From positions 1-64,000 of the forward strand of contig QEOQ01000534.1 of the NCBI GenBank assembly GCA_010279815.1: a DNA stretch of 64,000 nucleotides. The letters are read 5' to 3'. The stretch is from Brachionus plicatilis. Lineage: Eukaryota; Rotifera; Eurotatoria; Ploima; Brachionidae. The notes beneath the pieces were generated by a model that was not told the DNA's origin, did not search any database, and worked only from the letters and a program-made list of their open reading frames with translations. The position numbers were made by a program, and so were the translations under genes. Below, in pieces: positions 43,010-56,032 of the stretch. Position 1 is the stretch's first letter; each line of letters begins with the position of its first letter.

Positions 43010-43152
43010 TTAATTTTCCAACTATAATTATACACATATAATTAATACATATTTTAATCATATTGCAACCATGTGGGCTGTAAAGAAGGCCCTGTCATTC
43101 GGAACTGCCCTGGAAAAACTTTTCCTAAATTATTTTTTAAATAAATAAATAG
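43010..43152 (+). repeat. Family B retroposon end, right member of an inverted pair
   Basis: ACCATGTGGGCTGTAAAGAA, GGCCCTGTCATTCGGAACTG and an AAATAAATAAATAG tail. It matches the left member at 40720-40870 in inverted orientation at nearly every position over about 125 bp, including the upstream ATTAATACATAT and TATAATTATA words. Confidence 0.7.
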
Positions 43153-43439
43153 TTTTTGCTTCAAGAAAATGTCAAAACAAGTCTTGTCACAAGTATAATT
43201 AAGACACTGGACAGTTTTTAAAAAAAAAAGATAAAAAAACGCTAAAAACTCTCCGAAGCTCATCCTGTAGTCACACTAAGATCTTTTATGATGACTCTTT
43301 TTATGCGTTTTTTCGAACACCTAAAAAAATATTGACTTTTTTTAAATGCTGGACTATGCAGATCACTGTTGCTTAAACAATAAGTCTCATTGAACTAAAT
43401 TTTCAAAAGAAAATCACTATAAAATTTATAAACTTTTAT

Positions 43440-44100
43440 AATTTTATCCTAGTTCACATAAATATATTTTTGTTCACATAATTCTGAAATTGTTCACCAA
43501 AGGCAAGGTTTGGTCACCAAATTTTTCTATCTTAATTATTTTAATGTTCATTTATGGGTGAACAAAATGGATTATTAACCGAACTTGAGAACAGAAATTG
43601 TTCACCTATTGTGTGAATAAGCGTTCACAAAAACTACTAGACCCCAAATAATTTATATTGCACCATTCTATTCAGATGTTCAAAAAAAAATTTTAAATTG
43701 AAAAATCAAAAAAATGGATGAAAATATTGTTTAAAAATTTTCAAAAAAGTTTCTGAAATTGGTGTAAAATTATATGGCTACAAAACATAAAAATTTAAAA
43801 AAATGTCATTTGAATATATGAGATTTTATTTTATTTATTAAACTTACATTCTAAAACTAATGTTCAAATAAAATTACAATTAGTCGCGAAATTTTTTTTA
43901 TTTTTTATTTATTAATTTAAATCACCAAATATTTTTTATACATTATTTATATATTAAATTTATTATTTATTATTATTTTTTGGTAACCTATCCGCAAACA
44001 AAATTTAAGGTGAACAAATTATTCACCAAACTTGGGACATGTATTGTTAACCTATTGTGTGAACAAAAGCTTCCATGAACCACTAGACCCAAACAATTAG
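43440..44100. repeat. Repeats of TTGTTCACC-containing segments
   Basis: A segment with CACCTATTGTGTGAATAAGC and CACTAGACCCCAAA-like words occurs at about 43600-43650 and again at about 44050-44090. Single TTGTTCACC words are scattered at 43492 and nearby, and at 41531-41565 to the left of the hAT-type element. This may be the remains of a duplicated older element; there is no coding sequence. Confidence 0.4.
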
Positions 44101-46048
44101 CTCGCTAAAAGAATTTATTTGCTCAAATAAATTTTGATGACAACAAGCACTTGAAGCCAATTAAGACTGTGTGCTTTTTCGTGCTTATTTCTCCAAAAGT
44201 CTAAAAAAAAAAACATATTCTAAATCAAACAAGACTCACTGGTTTTTCTAGTCTAAAATATAATTATGACAAAATTCTATCAATCCTAGTATAAAATGAA
44301 ATCATTGCTCACTACTGTAATTTGAACAAAAATCGGCTATCATTTCAAATAAAACAAAATAATAGACTTCCTTTTTGAAATAAAAGTCAACATAATTAAG
44401 CTCTCTCGTTTGCCAATCAGTCACGATTTAGATTAAAAAATAATGAAAACTTTTTGGCACACAAAGTTTAATTTGATTTTAGGATAAATGAAAAAAAGTT
44501 CTAATTGGCTGTGAGACTTAGCAATTAGCAAAATAGCTAATCTATCACAAACGAACCAATCCCTTTTTTTTTTAGCAAAATAAACTTTGAGCGCAAAATT
44601 AGTGGCTCATTCTGTTAACAAGATAATTTTGTTTCCATTTTGAATTTAAGAATTTAAGCTGATTTGGGAAACAAAAGTATTAATCTTTATTAAATTAGAC
44701 TTAAATATTAGTTTATTCTGAAGCACCTATTTAATAAGCATTGACATGTAATTAGAATTTCGAGTCAATAGTTTGAAAGTGCTTTTTTTTGACTCGTTAA
44801 AACGAATCCACTTAAATCTAGTCCAAAAGTTATCAATAACTCACCTGAAATTGATTGCATTCAAAAATCGATAGTACTTATTCGCCTCAATGGCCAAATC
44901 TCAAGACTTAAATTCTCAATTTGTTGTAAATAATTACTTTTTCTAGCCTATGTGCTGCGAAACAAATCGCACAAACTCTAGGACTATTCCAAATTTGTTT
45001 CTCTCTCAAAGATAAACCGCTTCCTCAGCTAGTTCAGTTCTTTTCGATTTAGAGAATAGCACAAGTCAAGCAGGTGTCTAATTAGAGAGTTGTTAGCATT
45101 TTGTTCTGACTCTTTATTGTTTCTGTTGATCCGACGATGCTTTTATTTCCTTACAATTTAAATCCAAAAGAAAACCTGCTCACACACCGGGAATGTCTAA
45201 ACACTTTTCAAATTACAAAAAATAATGTTTTTGTGATGTTCGCTTGAGAGCGAAAAGTAACAAAATAAATGCTCATGAAGCAATTTTGCCTTCAAGATCA
45301 AGTCCAAAATTGATTTAATTAAAATTCCTTTTTTTCTTTTTTTTTTCTCCATTTTTATCTAATTCGATAAAGCCTCAAGTTTCCAGTTATTTTTTTTCAA
45401 ACAATCACTTGAAATTCCAGTCATCGGAATTACTCAAATAAGCAAAAATAACAAAAAATAAAGATGAAATTAATCAATAAATATTTTACTAAAATATGAG
45501 ACAATAAAGTCAATTTTTTATTTATCAAATGGTAAAATCCCATTTTTACTATTAAATTTTTTTAAAAAAAATTCGATCAGATTGTAAATCATCGATTTGG
45601 TGTCTTTGTTTTTACCAAATAGACCCATTGTAACACATTTACTTTTGCTCTCCAATAATTTAATTATTCATTATGACTATGATATTATTATTTTATTATT
45701 ATTCATTTCATTGAGCGCCTTAAAGGCGTAGCAAAGAAAATAAAACAAAAAAAGACAAAAATTAAATAGATAAGACAAAGAAAAATCTTCGTTTAAACCC
45801 TCTTGTCACGATTCAATGTAAAAAAATTTAGCGATATTTTGTAGAAAATTATTATATAAAAAAAAAATATTAAAATTTTAACTGAAATGAGTTTCTAAAT
45901 TGTCCTTCTAAATACAAGTCACCAAAATATTAATAATCATAGCAAATTTAAAAAAAATTTCCTTTTGTTTGTCTTGTAGCAGATCAATTTTTTTTTTAAA
46001 TTTTAATTATTATTAAGATTTTAACAATTTTGAAATCAAAATCTAAAT

Positions 46049-46134
46049 CATGTGGCTGAAAGGAAGGATTAAGTATCCATTCCAACCAGCCAAGGCTGTG
46101 CCTAAACTATTTTTAAAATAAAATAAATAAAAAA
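46049..46134 (+). repeat. Retroposon 3' tail (family B)
   Basis: CATGTGGCTGAAAGGAAGGA, then TTCCAACCAGCC and an AAATAAAATAAATAAA tail. It is very close to the copy at 9866-9950. Confidence 0.65.
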
Positions 46135-46183
46135 GATCAAATTTTTGTTTAGTTTCATTTTATTACTATCAAAACTGTTAAAC

Positions 46184-46256
46184 ACGAAACTGAAAGGAAG
46201 TTTCATTCCAAACCGACCGGGAACCTCCCAATGCTGTTATTTAAAAAAAATTTGGG
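46184..46256 (+). repeat. Retroposon 3' tail (family B)
   Basis: CGAAACTGAAAGGAAGTTTC followed by CCAAACCGACCGGGAACC and a short A-rich tail, only 50 bp beyond the previous family B copy in the same orientation. Confidence 0.5.
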
Positions 46257-47785
46257 CATTAAATTTGATTCAAAATTAACTTTTACTTCAATTATAGATG
46301 CAAAATTGAAAATTAATTTAAAATAAAATTAAAATAAAATAGGGTCTAAATTTAAAAAAAAATATTTCAGATTATTCTTTCCTTTGTCTAAACTTATCCT
46401 CATAAGCTAATATTAAAAGAAAACAAATAATTCAAAATTCAACTGTTCTTAGGCTATCATCATAAAGAACTTAAATTATCAACAGTCTCAAATTTATTTT
46501 TTGAGTTAAGTTAGATATAAGCTGAGTAAAGACCGAGTCATTCTAATCCATTGGATGTCAAACTGAAACCGTGGAAGAAAACAAAGCGGGTTTGAATCAA
46601 AATTTACTAAATATCCGACTCTATTATGCAATTGCTTCTTTATTTCCCGAACTGTTCAATACTTAAACATGTAGCACCTGTCATTTCGTATTTCAATTCT
46701 CCTTTTTTTTTTATTTTTATTTTATTTTTTATTTTTAATGTGAAGTAGCTAAAAAAAATAAATAAATCATAATAATCATTCTATTAGCATAGCAAAACGA
46801 AAATTCTATTAAAAATCGAATTATTTATGTGATTAATTTAACAAATTTGATTTTAAAAAATAAAATCCTGTATATTTTTTTGTAACATTTTTGCCTATGG
46901 TACTAAAAAAAATTTAACTAGTCAAATCTTATTTAAAAAATATACTCCTCATTCTTTTTAAGCAAAGAAAGCTCATAACTTTTGGAATCTTTAAGACCAT
47001 AGGTCTATTATTTTGAACCTGGTACTATCAGACAATTGCCATGCTGTACGAGCTTGTGACACTTAAAGAACTAAACTTGTCTTTGTTTTTCTGGAAGTTA
47101 AATGGTAATGTTTGAATAATAGAAGAAAGCTGATTAAAAGTTTAGCTTTGAAAATCTCTCTCGAAAAAAAAACTGACAAAAGTGGAATGAACAGTCTTAA
47201 AAGAATGCCAGTGTGCAAATTCAAGATATCACAGAATGTCATAATTAAGGTTAACTAGATTTTTTTAAATCTGAAATGTGATCGATTCCCATACCAAATT
47301 GAGTTCCATTGGACTCTTTAATAATTCCTAGTCATTTAAGGGTGATAAGTACTCTAGGGTGTATATCTGTTTGAAATATCTATCTTACAGAAAACAAACA
47401 TAGTATTTTAAAATAAAATAATGTCACTTTAAATTATTGAAGGTTGAATGTGTAGCTTATATTTTATTAATAAAAGAGAGAAGAAGTATATTTACTTTGA
47501 CTCATTGACAAGTGAAATAAAATTATAATCTTTTGTTTATTTGTGCTTATTTTTTAAAAAAAAATATAATCAAAAGGAGGAGTTAAGTTGTCTGAAAAGC
47601 AACTGAATCATTTTTTAAACCTTTTCGACCAAAAATGATGCGAATAAAAAGTGATTCAAAAATGAGTTCCATTAGACTGGTCGTAAAATTTAAATTTTTA
47701 AAACATAAAATTTAGAAAAAGAGTTAAATTAGTTGTTGTCGAACAATGTCTGGAAACGTTTGTGAGCTTGAGTTTGATTAATGTT

Positions 47786-47945
47786 TATCATCATATTTTT
47801 TTTCAAAAAAAATAAAATTGTTTTAATTTCTCTCTTTTTTTTTACAATAAACCATTTTTTTCTAAATTATCATCATATTTTTTTTCAAAAAAATGATAAA
47901 AGAATTTTTATTTTTTTCTCTTTTTTTTAATTTAGCCATTTTCTG
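47786..47945. repeat. Tandem duplication of about 85 bp
   Basis: ATCATCATATTTTTTTTCAA followed by an A/T-rich stretch, CTCTCTTTTTTTT and a CCATTTT end occurs twice in direct succession (about 47786-47868 and 47869-47945). Confidence 0.5.
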
Positions 47946-50900
47946 ACCTTAGCATTGAAAAAATTAAACTTTCATTTTTTAAATTTATCGAATAACCTTA
48001 GATTAATCTGAATTATTCAAAAAAAGTTTAGTTAAAGAAAAAACTAAAAAAATCATAAAAATTGAAATTTACTGTAACCATTAGAAGAAAAAATATGGCA
48101 CATTAATTGCTTGACCAAAATCATTAATTTATTTATTTAAGTTTAAGTCCCATGGAAAAATTGAAGTATGAAATATATTAAGGAATAAAAAAAAAGGAAT
48201 AAAAATACAATTAAATGTCTATTAATGTAATTCCACTGGAATTTTTTTTGTATTATCGTAATTTCTCCATAAAAACAGAATAAAACTATTTCAGAAATTT
48301 AACAAATCAGGGCGTTCCAGGAAAAATATAAAAAGTATTGTTGATGTGTTTCTTCCTAATCATCGGAGAAAATTAATTTTTAGGTTTTTTTGCCAAATCT
48401 GCTACCAAGAACAAAATTTTACAAAAATGTAAATGTGTGACCCTTGAGTGTTGGTAATACGATGACATTATCAGAGAAATTATTTGATTTTTTTTTGAGT
48501 AAATTGAAAAAAAATTATACAGGAGTCAGTTGTAATGAAGATTTTGTCTTTTCTTCCAGCCACATGATAAATTGTGATAGAAATTTGTTAATTAAGCTGA
48601 GAGAAAAAAATATAAATTTCGTAGGAAAATAATAAGAGACAGTTTAGTCGATATTTATTTTTGATCTAATAGTAAAGGTAAAAAAATTGTCCCATCCAGA
48701 TTGTTTTGAGGAAAACAAAATTTGAAGCCCTAAGTAACTTTGTTCCATGTTAATTAGTTTCCTGTTCAAGCTTATTTAATGAAAACAAAAATCAACTAAT
48801 TCCAAAAGGAAGTATTAAAGTTTATCTTAGATTATACGACACAAAACACACACACAAGAAAAAATCATGCCATCCAAACAAGAACAAGTTTGATTGATTG
48901 ATGGATTTAAAAGTCAGCGAAATAGAAATAAGCAGCAATTTTCAGCACTTGGTGTACTATTCCAGTTCCTTAATTAAGTTACTTTTAATTTTTAACAAAA
49001 AATATAATTAGTCGATGAGATGGGTTATTAAAAATAATCAATAAAACATGATATATTCAACTTGTTTCGAACATATCTTATTATTTTGCTCTCAATCAAA
49101 GTCCGAAATCCTGATCACGAAATTCAAAAGTATCAATAACATGTTCGTGATGATAAACCTTCCATAAGTCGAGTGAAATTCAAACAAAATAGAAAAGAGA
49201 GTTCTCCATTTAATTACCGTTAATTATGGTTTATTAATTCCAACAATGGAATATTTAGCAAAGACATATGCAGGTAATAACAACTACTTTGCTTAAGTTT
49301 GAGCGCAGATGGATAAAGTACTAATTTCCCTAAGTTGTAATTTAAAAAACGAATTAAAATATAATCCGTCTTTTCGCAAATTTTTAAAATTGAAGCAGAA
49401 TTTTCTAGCTGAATGAATCAATTGATTGAATTTTAGTCAAAATAGCCTAGGCAACTATTTTTTTGCGTTCTTTCAATTTAAAAATTGTCTACTCTTTTGT
49501 CCCCAGCATTGACTAAGCTGCAAAATTTTCCATTTGCTTTCTAAAATACATAATTCTAATATTTAATCTTTTAAAAATAAATTTTGAAACTCAAATCTTG
49601 CTTTATTTAAATTTCAATTACCTTCTTGGCCAAAATTGTTTTTTAATTAAATTAATTTTTTATCAAATAATATCATTTTTATTTTAGTTTAATAAAAAAA
49701 AACATCAATAACGAAACATGATTGAACATTTTCTCTCCATCCAGTCTAAGCTCTGCACTTAATGAATCTTTGAGTAACAAAAAAAATTATCTTTTTTTTA
49801 ATTATTAAAATGAAGCTTGAATTTAATGCACTAAATTTTATTCTCCAAAAAGCAATTGATGTTAAACTATCTTTTTATTTAATTTAAAAATTTTTTGAAT
49901 TTTTGAATTTGAACTTTGTTAACTTTTGATGGAAAAAATTTTGAAGTAAAATATCTAAAAATAAGGAAAACCACTTTTGATAGTTAAAAAATTTTTTTTC
50001 TCAATATTTGACTTTTGATTCAATGAAATTAATTTTTTGAAAAAATTTAACTTGAATTGAAAATTAAAAAATTTTAAAACTTATTTAAAAAATAATTGAT
50101 TAAAGTATAAAAAATGTTATTTTACTTAATTTTTAAAGATTAAAAAAAAAAATTTTATTCACCAAATTTATGGGAAATAAAAGAATAAAATCGAGTTTCT
50201 TTATGTCTTTTTTAACATGAAAATCAAAATTTACCGGACTTATCTTATTTTTTTTCTACTTTCATTACCAAAGAAGTGTTTTTGTGAAGATAAAAAAATG
50301 ACATTTTCAGTACTGCGAATTATTGATTTGGAATTGTTAATCATATTTATTTATTTCAGAAATAAGTGCTTATTTAAATAAAAAATAATTAATTAAAAAT
50401 GGTGTTTCGAAAAAAAAATACAGAGATCAATTCAAACGATAGATATGACTAAAAGAAACCCTAAACTGATATACAAGTATCTTTTTATTTTTATTTTACT
50501 TGACAAAAAAATGAATTTAAAAATGAAAATATCGATTGGAGAAATAAGAAAAAAAAAAGAAAATTTATGTCGTCTCTTCTTAACTTACCTGAGAATAAAA
50601 AGAAAATTCCAACGGAGGTTTTGAAAGATTAAATTTTATTTAAATTGAAATTTGAAGAATTTTTTGTTGTGACAAGTTATCTTATAAAAAGGTTTTTATC
50701 ACCAGAGAGCGGCAGCAAAATTCAATAAAAAAATTTAATTAAACTAAAAGAATATTTATTTTGAAATTCTAAAATAAATTGAACACGGTTTCAAAAAAAT
50801 AATGATTCCATTTGAAATTAATTTAAGTATAGATTTCATTTGAAGCTGATTTTAATCTTCTCAATTTGTCATTTAAACAATAATGTAAAAATTTTGATTT

Positions 50901-52619
50901 AACTAGAAAAAAGATCCACTAGTTTGATTCATTTCGGTTGTATTGAATTTAAAGCCATATTTAAAGACTAATGACGTCTGAATTTAAATTAAAATTCAAC
51001 AGACACTTAAGGTATGCTTTTACTTAGATAAATAGTTGATTGGAATTAGCTCTAAACTCTCGTTTCTTGACTCTTTTTTGTTCTTTCCACTAAGTGCCTA
51101 GTCCCTACGGATATTTCGGAAATAGAATCGTTTTCAATCTTAATTATTTCAATTTCTAAAATCTAAAACTGAATTAAATGGAATCAGATATCATTGTTTT
51201 GATTCGTATTTTTTAAACAAATCATTATTTTCAGTGAGATTTGATCTTTTGTATTTGTTTGTATTTCAATCAAATTTATGTTTTTTAATTCGAATTAAAA
51301 GCTTAGAAGAAAATTTAATTTTGTTGAATACTCTGAGTCTGTGTGTCCCTCTCTCTACAAAAATAAAAAAAAAAATCTTTGTGAATAAATTTTTTGTTTA
51401 ATTTTCAGCATTTTTTTAAAATAAATTTCATCAAAAAAATATTAAAATGTGCCCTTAAAAAAGATGTTTGAAAACCAGTCTTTTAAATACTTGAACAACT
51501 TTTTTTTTAATTTGTCCCGCAAAAAGATTAATAAATTTTATCAATTTGAACCGAATCATAGCCAAGTATGTTTCGAGCAATTTAGTTTTAAAAATACCTG
51601 GAGTTGATGGAAGATCAAAGCTCTAGATTTTAGTTTGAATTTTTGTTTGAGAAGCAGATAGAACGAGATTTCACTAGAGTACCTTGGGGCTAGCGAATTG
51701 AGTTTGCTTGATAAATTTCTCAATTACACTAATCTCAAAACCGCGGCTAAGATTTCGAGTAATGAAGAACGTTTGATCTATGCTAATCTTAGACACGCTC
51801 TCAGATTTTAAGCATTTGTAAACAAGCTAATACCTTGCTTTAATGAACACAGCTAATTAGCTTTCTCTTAAATTTCAATTCTTTGATGTGCTCAAAAACC
51901 TTGTTATTCTTAAAACAGTAGCATAAGCTAATGCTGAATTTGTTAATCGCATCAAAATCTTGTCAAAACGATTCGAAGGGCTATAAGCCATGAATCTCAA
52001 GTGGCTATTCTGTACAATTAAATCATTTTAATCAAGCAGAAAACTTGGTTAAAATTATTGGTAATAATTATTTGAATTTTTTTCAAAAATTTGACACATT
52101 TTCTAGTTGAGCAAGTAAAGGAGACCATAATTATTATCCAAAGTTAATTTGATTGAGGATGATACATTTAAGATTAAAAATATGAATTAAATTTTTTGAA
52201 AAATTCCCAAAAGACATTTAATGTTTGGGAAGTAGCAAATAGAAAAAAAATTGAAAAAAATTTTATTTTAAAATGATATTTTTGGATTGAAAAAATAAAA
52301 CATTTAATCTGAATTGATAAAGATCGGAAATGTTTTAAATTTTATGCACTTTTGACTCTTTTTTACAATAAGTATCTAGCTTAAAAATTAAAAGAACAAG
52401 GGAAAGCTGAATTTGGGATTTTGGAATAAAATCTCAGAAATATTTTTTTCTTCTATTTATTATTTTAAATTTCATTATTAAGGCGATGTAAATTGAAATT
52501 TTTAAATCTTTTAAAAAAAAATTTTTATTTATTTTTTCAAATTATTTTCAAAATTTTTCTCAATGATATCAACAAGATAACAATTTGCGTGCATTTATTT
52601 TATTGGCGTAAAACTTCTA

Positions 52620-53165
52620 TTCTTTAAAACCTTTATTCTTCTTTGCTTTGGCTATTGTGCGTCCCTTATTTTGACTATGAAGGAAAGACTACAATCTGAT
52701 ATTAGAATCAGATGAAGAAGAATAACTAATGGGTTATTCGACTATAGTAGTATCATTAGCCGCCAATTGCTGAGATCTGAATTCGTCAAATTTGTCTTTG
52801 AATGCATTTGTTGATTTTGCAGAAACTACAGTGTCCGGTAGCTCGTTCCATAACGAAGCTCTGTTCGTGAAGAAGTTTTCTCTAGGTTTTGACAAGCAGA
52901 GTTGCTTCCTGAGTCTTTGTTTTTTACGTAGATTCATCGATGAGTGATTGATTTTAGGAGTTTGGCTTGAATCTGCGAAGGCATGCAGGTGAACAGTGCT
53001 CTGTTTACTAACAATTTTGAAAAGTTGGATTGCATCACCTCTTTTCCTTCTACTTTCAAGCCTAGGGATACCAATTTTTGCTAATCTTGAGAGATAATTG
53101 AGATTTCTGAGACAGGCACTAGTTTGGTAGCTCTACGTTGGACTTTTCCCAGTCTTTTAATGTTT
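52620..53165 (-). pseudogene. LINE ORF2 C-terminus, decayed
   Basis: On the minus strand the frames give SRRKRGDAIQLFKIV, then MNLRKKQRLRKQLCL, then RENFFTNRASLWNELPDTVV followed by SAKSTNAFKDKFDEFRSQQL and a stop. RRxRGDxIQxFKI and FFxxRxxxxWNxLPxxVVxAxSxxxFKxxLD are the typical C-terminal blocks of Jockey/CR1-type LINE polyproteins. The last 67 codons are intact but earlier parts are frameshifted. It differs from the family A element at 23.5 kb in the region I can compare. Confidence 0.75.
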
Positions 53166-53199
53166 TTTTATTTTATTTGCAAATAAGAATTTAATTAAG

Positions 53200-53419
53200 A
53201 AAATAAGTAAAATATATTATTTCACATTATTTAAGGTATTCAAATTTGATTTTAAAAACTTATCCAGCGAATTAATTATTAAACTTCTAGAACTTCATGG
53301 ACTCACCTCCTTCCATAATAGACTTATTATCGGTTTAACAGATTTTACTGCCAAATTAGCTTGTGACAAGGAAGCCTCCATCGAACTAAAAGATGAGTTG
53401 TGCATGACTGAGTTATAAA
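53200..53419 (+). pseudogene. Isolated protein-like ORF fragment
   Basis: A frame open for about 70 codons ends at a TAA at 53417-53419. It reads FDFKNLSSELIIKLLELHGL, TSFHNRLIIGLTDFTAKLAC and DKEASIELKDELCMTEL. The balanced composition suggests real coding ancestry. It begins just past the LINE remnant on the opposite strand and has no good start codon. It is likely another mobile-element fragment or a lost exon; I do not recognise it. Confidence 0.3.
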
Positions 53420-54479
53420 ATTTCCATTATAACTTTAGAATCCAAATTTTTCAAGAAAAAAGTTTTGAAGTTTAATGCTTAGAAACAAATTTGGAAATAT
53501 AATTAATAAGTTTAGAGATCGATAGTTTTATTCAGATTTAAAATTTTTTAAAACAAATCTGTTCAAAGATCTTGATAGAATTTTAAATGTTATCATAAAT
53601 AGCAACAAAAACATTAGATTTGATATGAATTACAAATTTTTTATACCAAAATTTAGAATATTTCATTATTTTTTCTTTTTTATTGTTTTTTGTACTTTTA
53701 CTTAATTTTAATTGTAAAGATAATGATTAAATTCAAATAAATCTTTATCTTATAACCAACTCCACTACTCTCGGAAAGGTTTTTCCTTGAATAGATTTTT
53801 TTAGTTGAGTCTAAAAAAATCGTTTTTTCTACAATAAAAACAAAATTACGATGGTATAAACTTTTTTAAAGAGATTATTTAAATAAGTAAGAAATGAATT
53901 CTAGTTATTCGCTACTCAATTACTGGAAAATTCATATTTTTAGTCATAGTATGGAAAAATTTAAAGTGTCTTCTGAGTCCTACTCTAGAAAACCTAGTTC
54001 TGATTCTTCGTGACCCTTTTTTATCTATTTTTTTTTCGAATTTAAATTTAGTCTCCTCGTAATAATAACTTGAAATTAATTTAAAAAAATAAAAATACAT
54101 TTTAAGAAGAACAAAAAGTTAATTTTGAATTTGGAATATTATTCAGCACAATTAGTTTATTTTCACCATTAAAAATTAAATAAAGAGTAAAAAATTCAAC
54201 AAAAAATTGTGTTTGAAGATGAATTTTTCCCAAAAAACGCAAACAATATATAACTATTGAATCTGACATTTATTTTTAATTTAAAAAAATTTTTTTTAAA
54301 GAAAATTATCATAATTTTCAATTTAAAGGAAATTAAATTTTGAACAGTTGTTTTTCTAATCAAGCCGGTTATAGAATTTTTGATTTGGTAGGTCCATAAA
54401 TTTAATAGAAAGGTTGACAGCTGTATACGAAGCTGAGTGGAATTAAGAAAGAAAGAAAAAAAAGATAAAATGAAAAAAA
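53420..54479. other. Gene-free spacer
   Basis: AT-rich and without features. Confidence 0.45.
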
Positions 54480-54960
54480 GAAATTTTAAATTTTAAATTT
54501 TAAATTTTAAATATAATGATCACTTTTGTTAATAGATTTGTCCAAGCTTTATATTGTGAAGATATGGCAGTAAATTCGACTCTTTCCTAAGCCATTTTTC
54601 AAGATTACTTTTAAAGTTGCTTTTAAACTTAATTTTTAATATTTCCTCAAATTGAAAGATTGAAAAAAAATTTTCACCATTTTCAAAATTAATAATTTTG
54701 AAATTTTTTTTTAATAGTTATATCAAATCTCCTCTCATACGTCAGATTTTTTGAGATCAGTTAAGTTTAATATCTCAAATCTTTTTGAGTAATCGTATTT
54801 ACCAAGTGATGGATTATATTTGTCTCTTTTCTTTGAACCTTCTGAATTTCAGAAATGTTTTTCTCAAGAAATTGACACCATCAGCTTTTTTCAACTCAAA
54901 ATGTCATGCAAAGCATTGTTGAATCAGTGAATCAGTGTTTAATTTCTTGTAACTTTTAGA
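54480..54960 (-). pseudogene. Possible decayed LINE C-terminal region
   Basis: A short (AAATTTT)n microsatellite lies at about 54483-54512. Beyond it, on the minus strand, pieces such as FELKKADGVNFLRK and RRMRGDLI appear between stops. RMRGDLI resembles the RRxRGDLI block of LINE polyproteins. The remnant is heavily damaged and its identity is tentative. Confidence 0.35.
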
Positions 54961-55059
54961 AATCATACTGAATTGAAAGTGATTTAGAAAGAGAATTTAA
55001 AGCTTTTCTTTTAAAGTTTAATTATAAACTTTTTTCTATTATATCATTTCTTCGATTTT

Positions 55060-55330
55060 GTCAATCGGAGTTTTGACACCTTCCATTTTGTCTGAATGAT
55101 ACTTATTGATAAAAGGAAGCAATTGATTCATTATTTTTTAGTTTCAGCAAGTCAACAAAATTATTATTTCAAGTTTTAAATACTAAACAAACTCTGAGGA
55201 TTTCAAATATGTTTTCAGGTCCGGAAACTTTGTCTTCACCCGGTACTTAGATCATTTTCAAGAGTTCTTCTTTGTTCCATTCATCCAATAAATGGTATAA
55301 TCATCCAATATCATCACACTGCACTAATCG
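55060..55330 (-). pseudogene. Decayed coding remnant of unknown origin
   Basis: On the minus strand, interrupted by stops, the frame reads LLDEWNKEELLKMI, VPGEDKVSGPENIFEILRVC, FVDLLKLKNNESIASFYQ and VSFRQNGRCQNSD. The composition is protein-like. It could be a mobile element or an old gene copy. Confidence 0.3.
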
Positions 55331-56032
55331 ATATTCAAATCTAAAGACTAAGTAAATGATCAGGTTAAAATATAGTCTTTATCTTTTTGATGTAGAATTT
55401 AGTCGTTTGTGCTCATGATTGTAGATAAAATGTAATATTACTTTTATAATTACTAAATACTCATTCCGCTTTTTTGAAATTTACAAGTTAATTTAAGATT
55501 GTGCCAATATGTTTTTGTCTAGATTTAATTTTTTTGCTGAGAAAAATTCATTTTGTGATTGTTTTTAATGGTAAATTTTGGGTTGAAAAAATAGATCCAT
55601 TCCATTGATTTTTAATCATAGATTTTGATCTTTTTTATGTTTTTTTTATTAATTAATTTAGATGATGTCATATTTTATTAAATATTAATATTTGTACTTG
55701 TTATCTTTAGATTTAATCCCGTATTCAGATATCAGGAAGAATTTCCTTACTTTGGAATCATAATTAATTTGAATAATACAAAATTTTAAAATATTTACAT
55801 GTTTAATTTTTTTAATTTGTATTAAAAAATAATTTTGACCACTTTCTTTATTAATAAAACCATTAAATAAAAAAAAGAAAATTACGATTTAATTTAAATT
55901 TATTCACTCAAGTGATATGTTTTTATTCAAAATATTCATAAGCCTAAAATTTTTATTAAATTTTAAAAATATTTTCGCTCGAAGTGAAAAAAAATTGAGC
56001 ATATTTTACACAACTATTCTATTTGGAGCCAA
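55331..56032. other. Spacer and likely 3' UTR of the citrate carrier gene
   Basis: AT-rich DNA downstream of the SLC25A1-like stop codon; nothing else was recognised. Confidence 0.45.

Larger units (their letters stand above)
44101..52619. other. 8.5 kb gene desert with a few repeat fragments
   Basis: I found no coding exon or RNA gene on either strand. Less AT-rich patches at about 44440-44640, 44850-45260, 48720-49260 and 51000-51900 have mixed sequence with many TAATTA/CAATTA-type words and could be regulatory DNA or untranslated exons. Their function is not shown by the sequence. Family B tails and a short tandem duplication inside it are listed separately. Confidence 0.4.

Noticed and set aside
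48444..48632. 62-codon frame in the gene desert
   Set aside because: The frame only reaches this length from a TTG start. The first ATG leaves about 56 codons of unremarkable composition.
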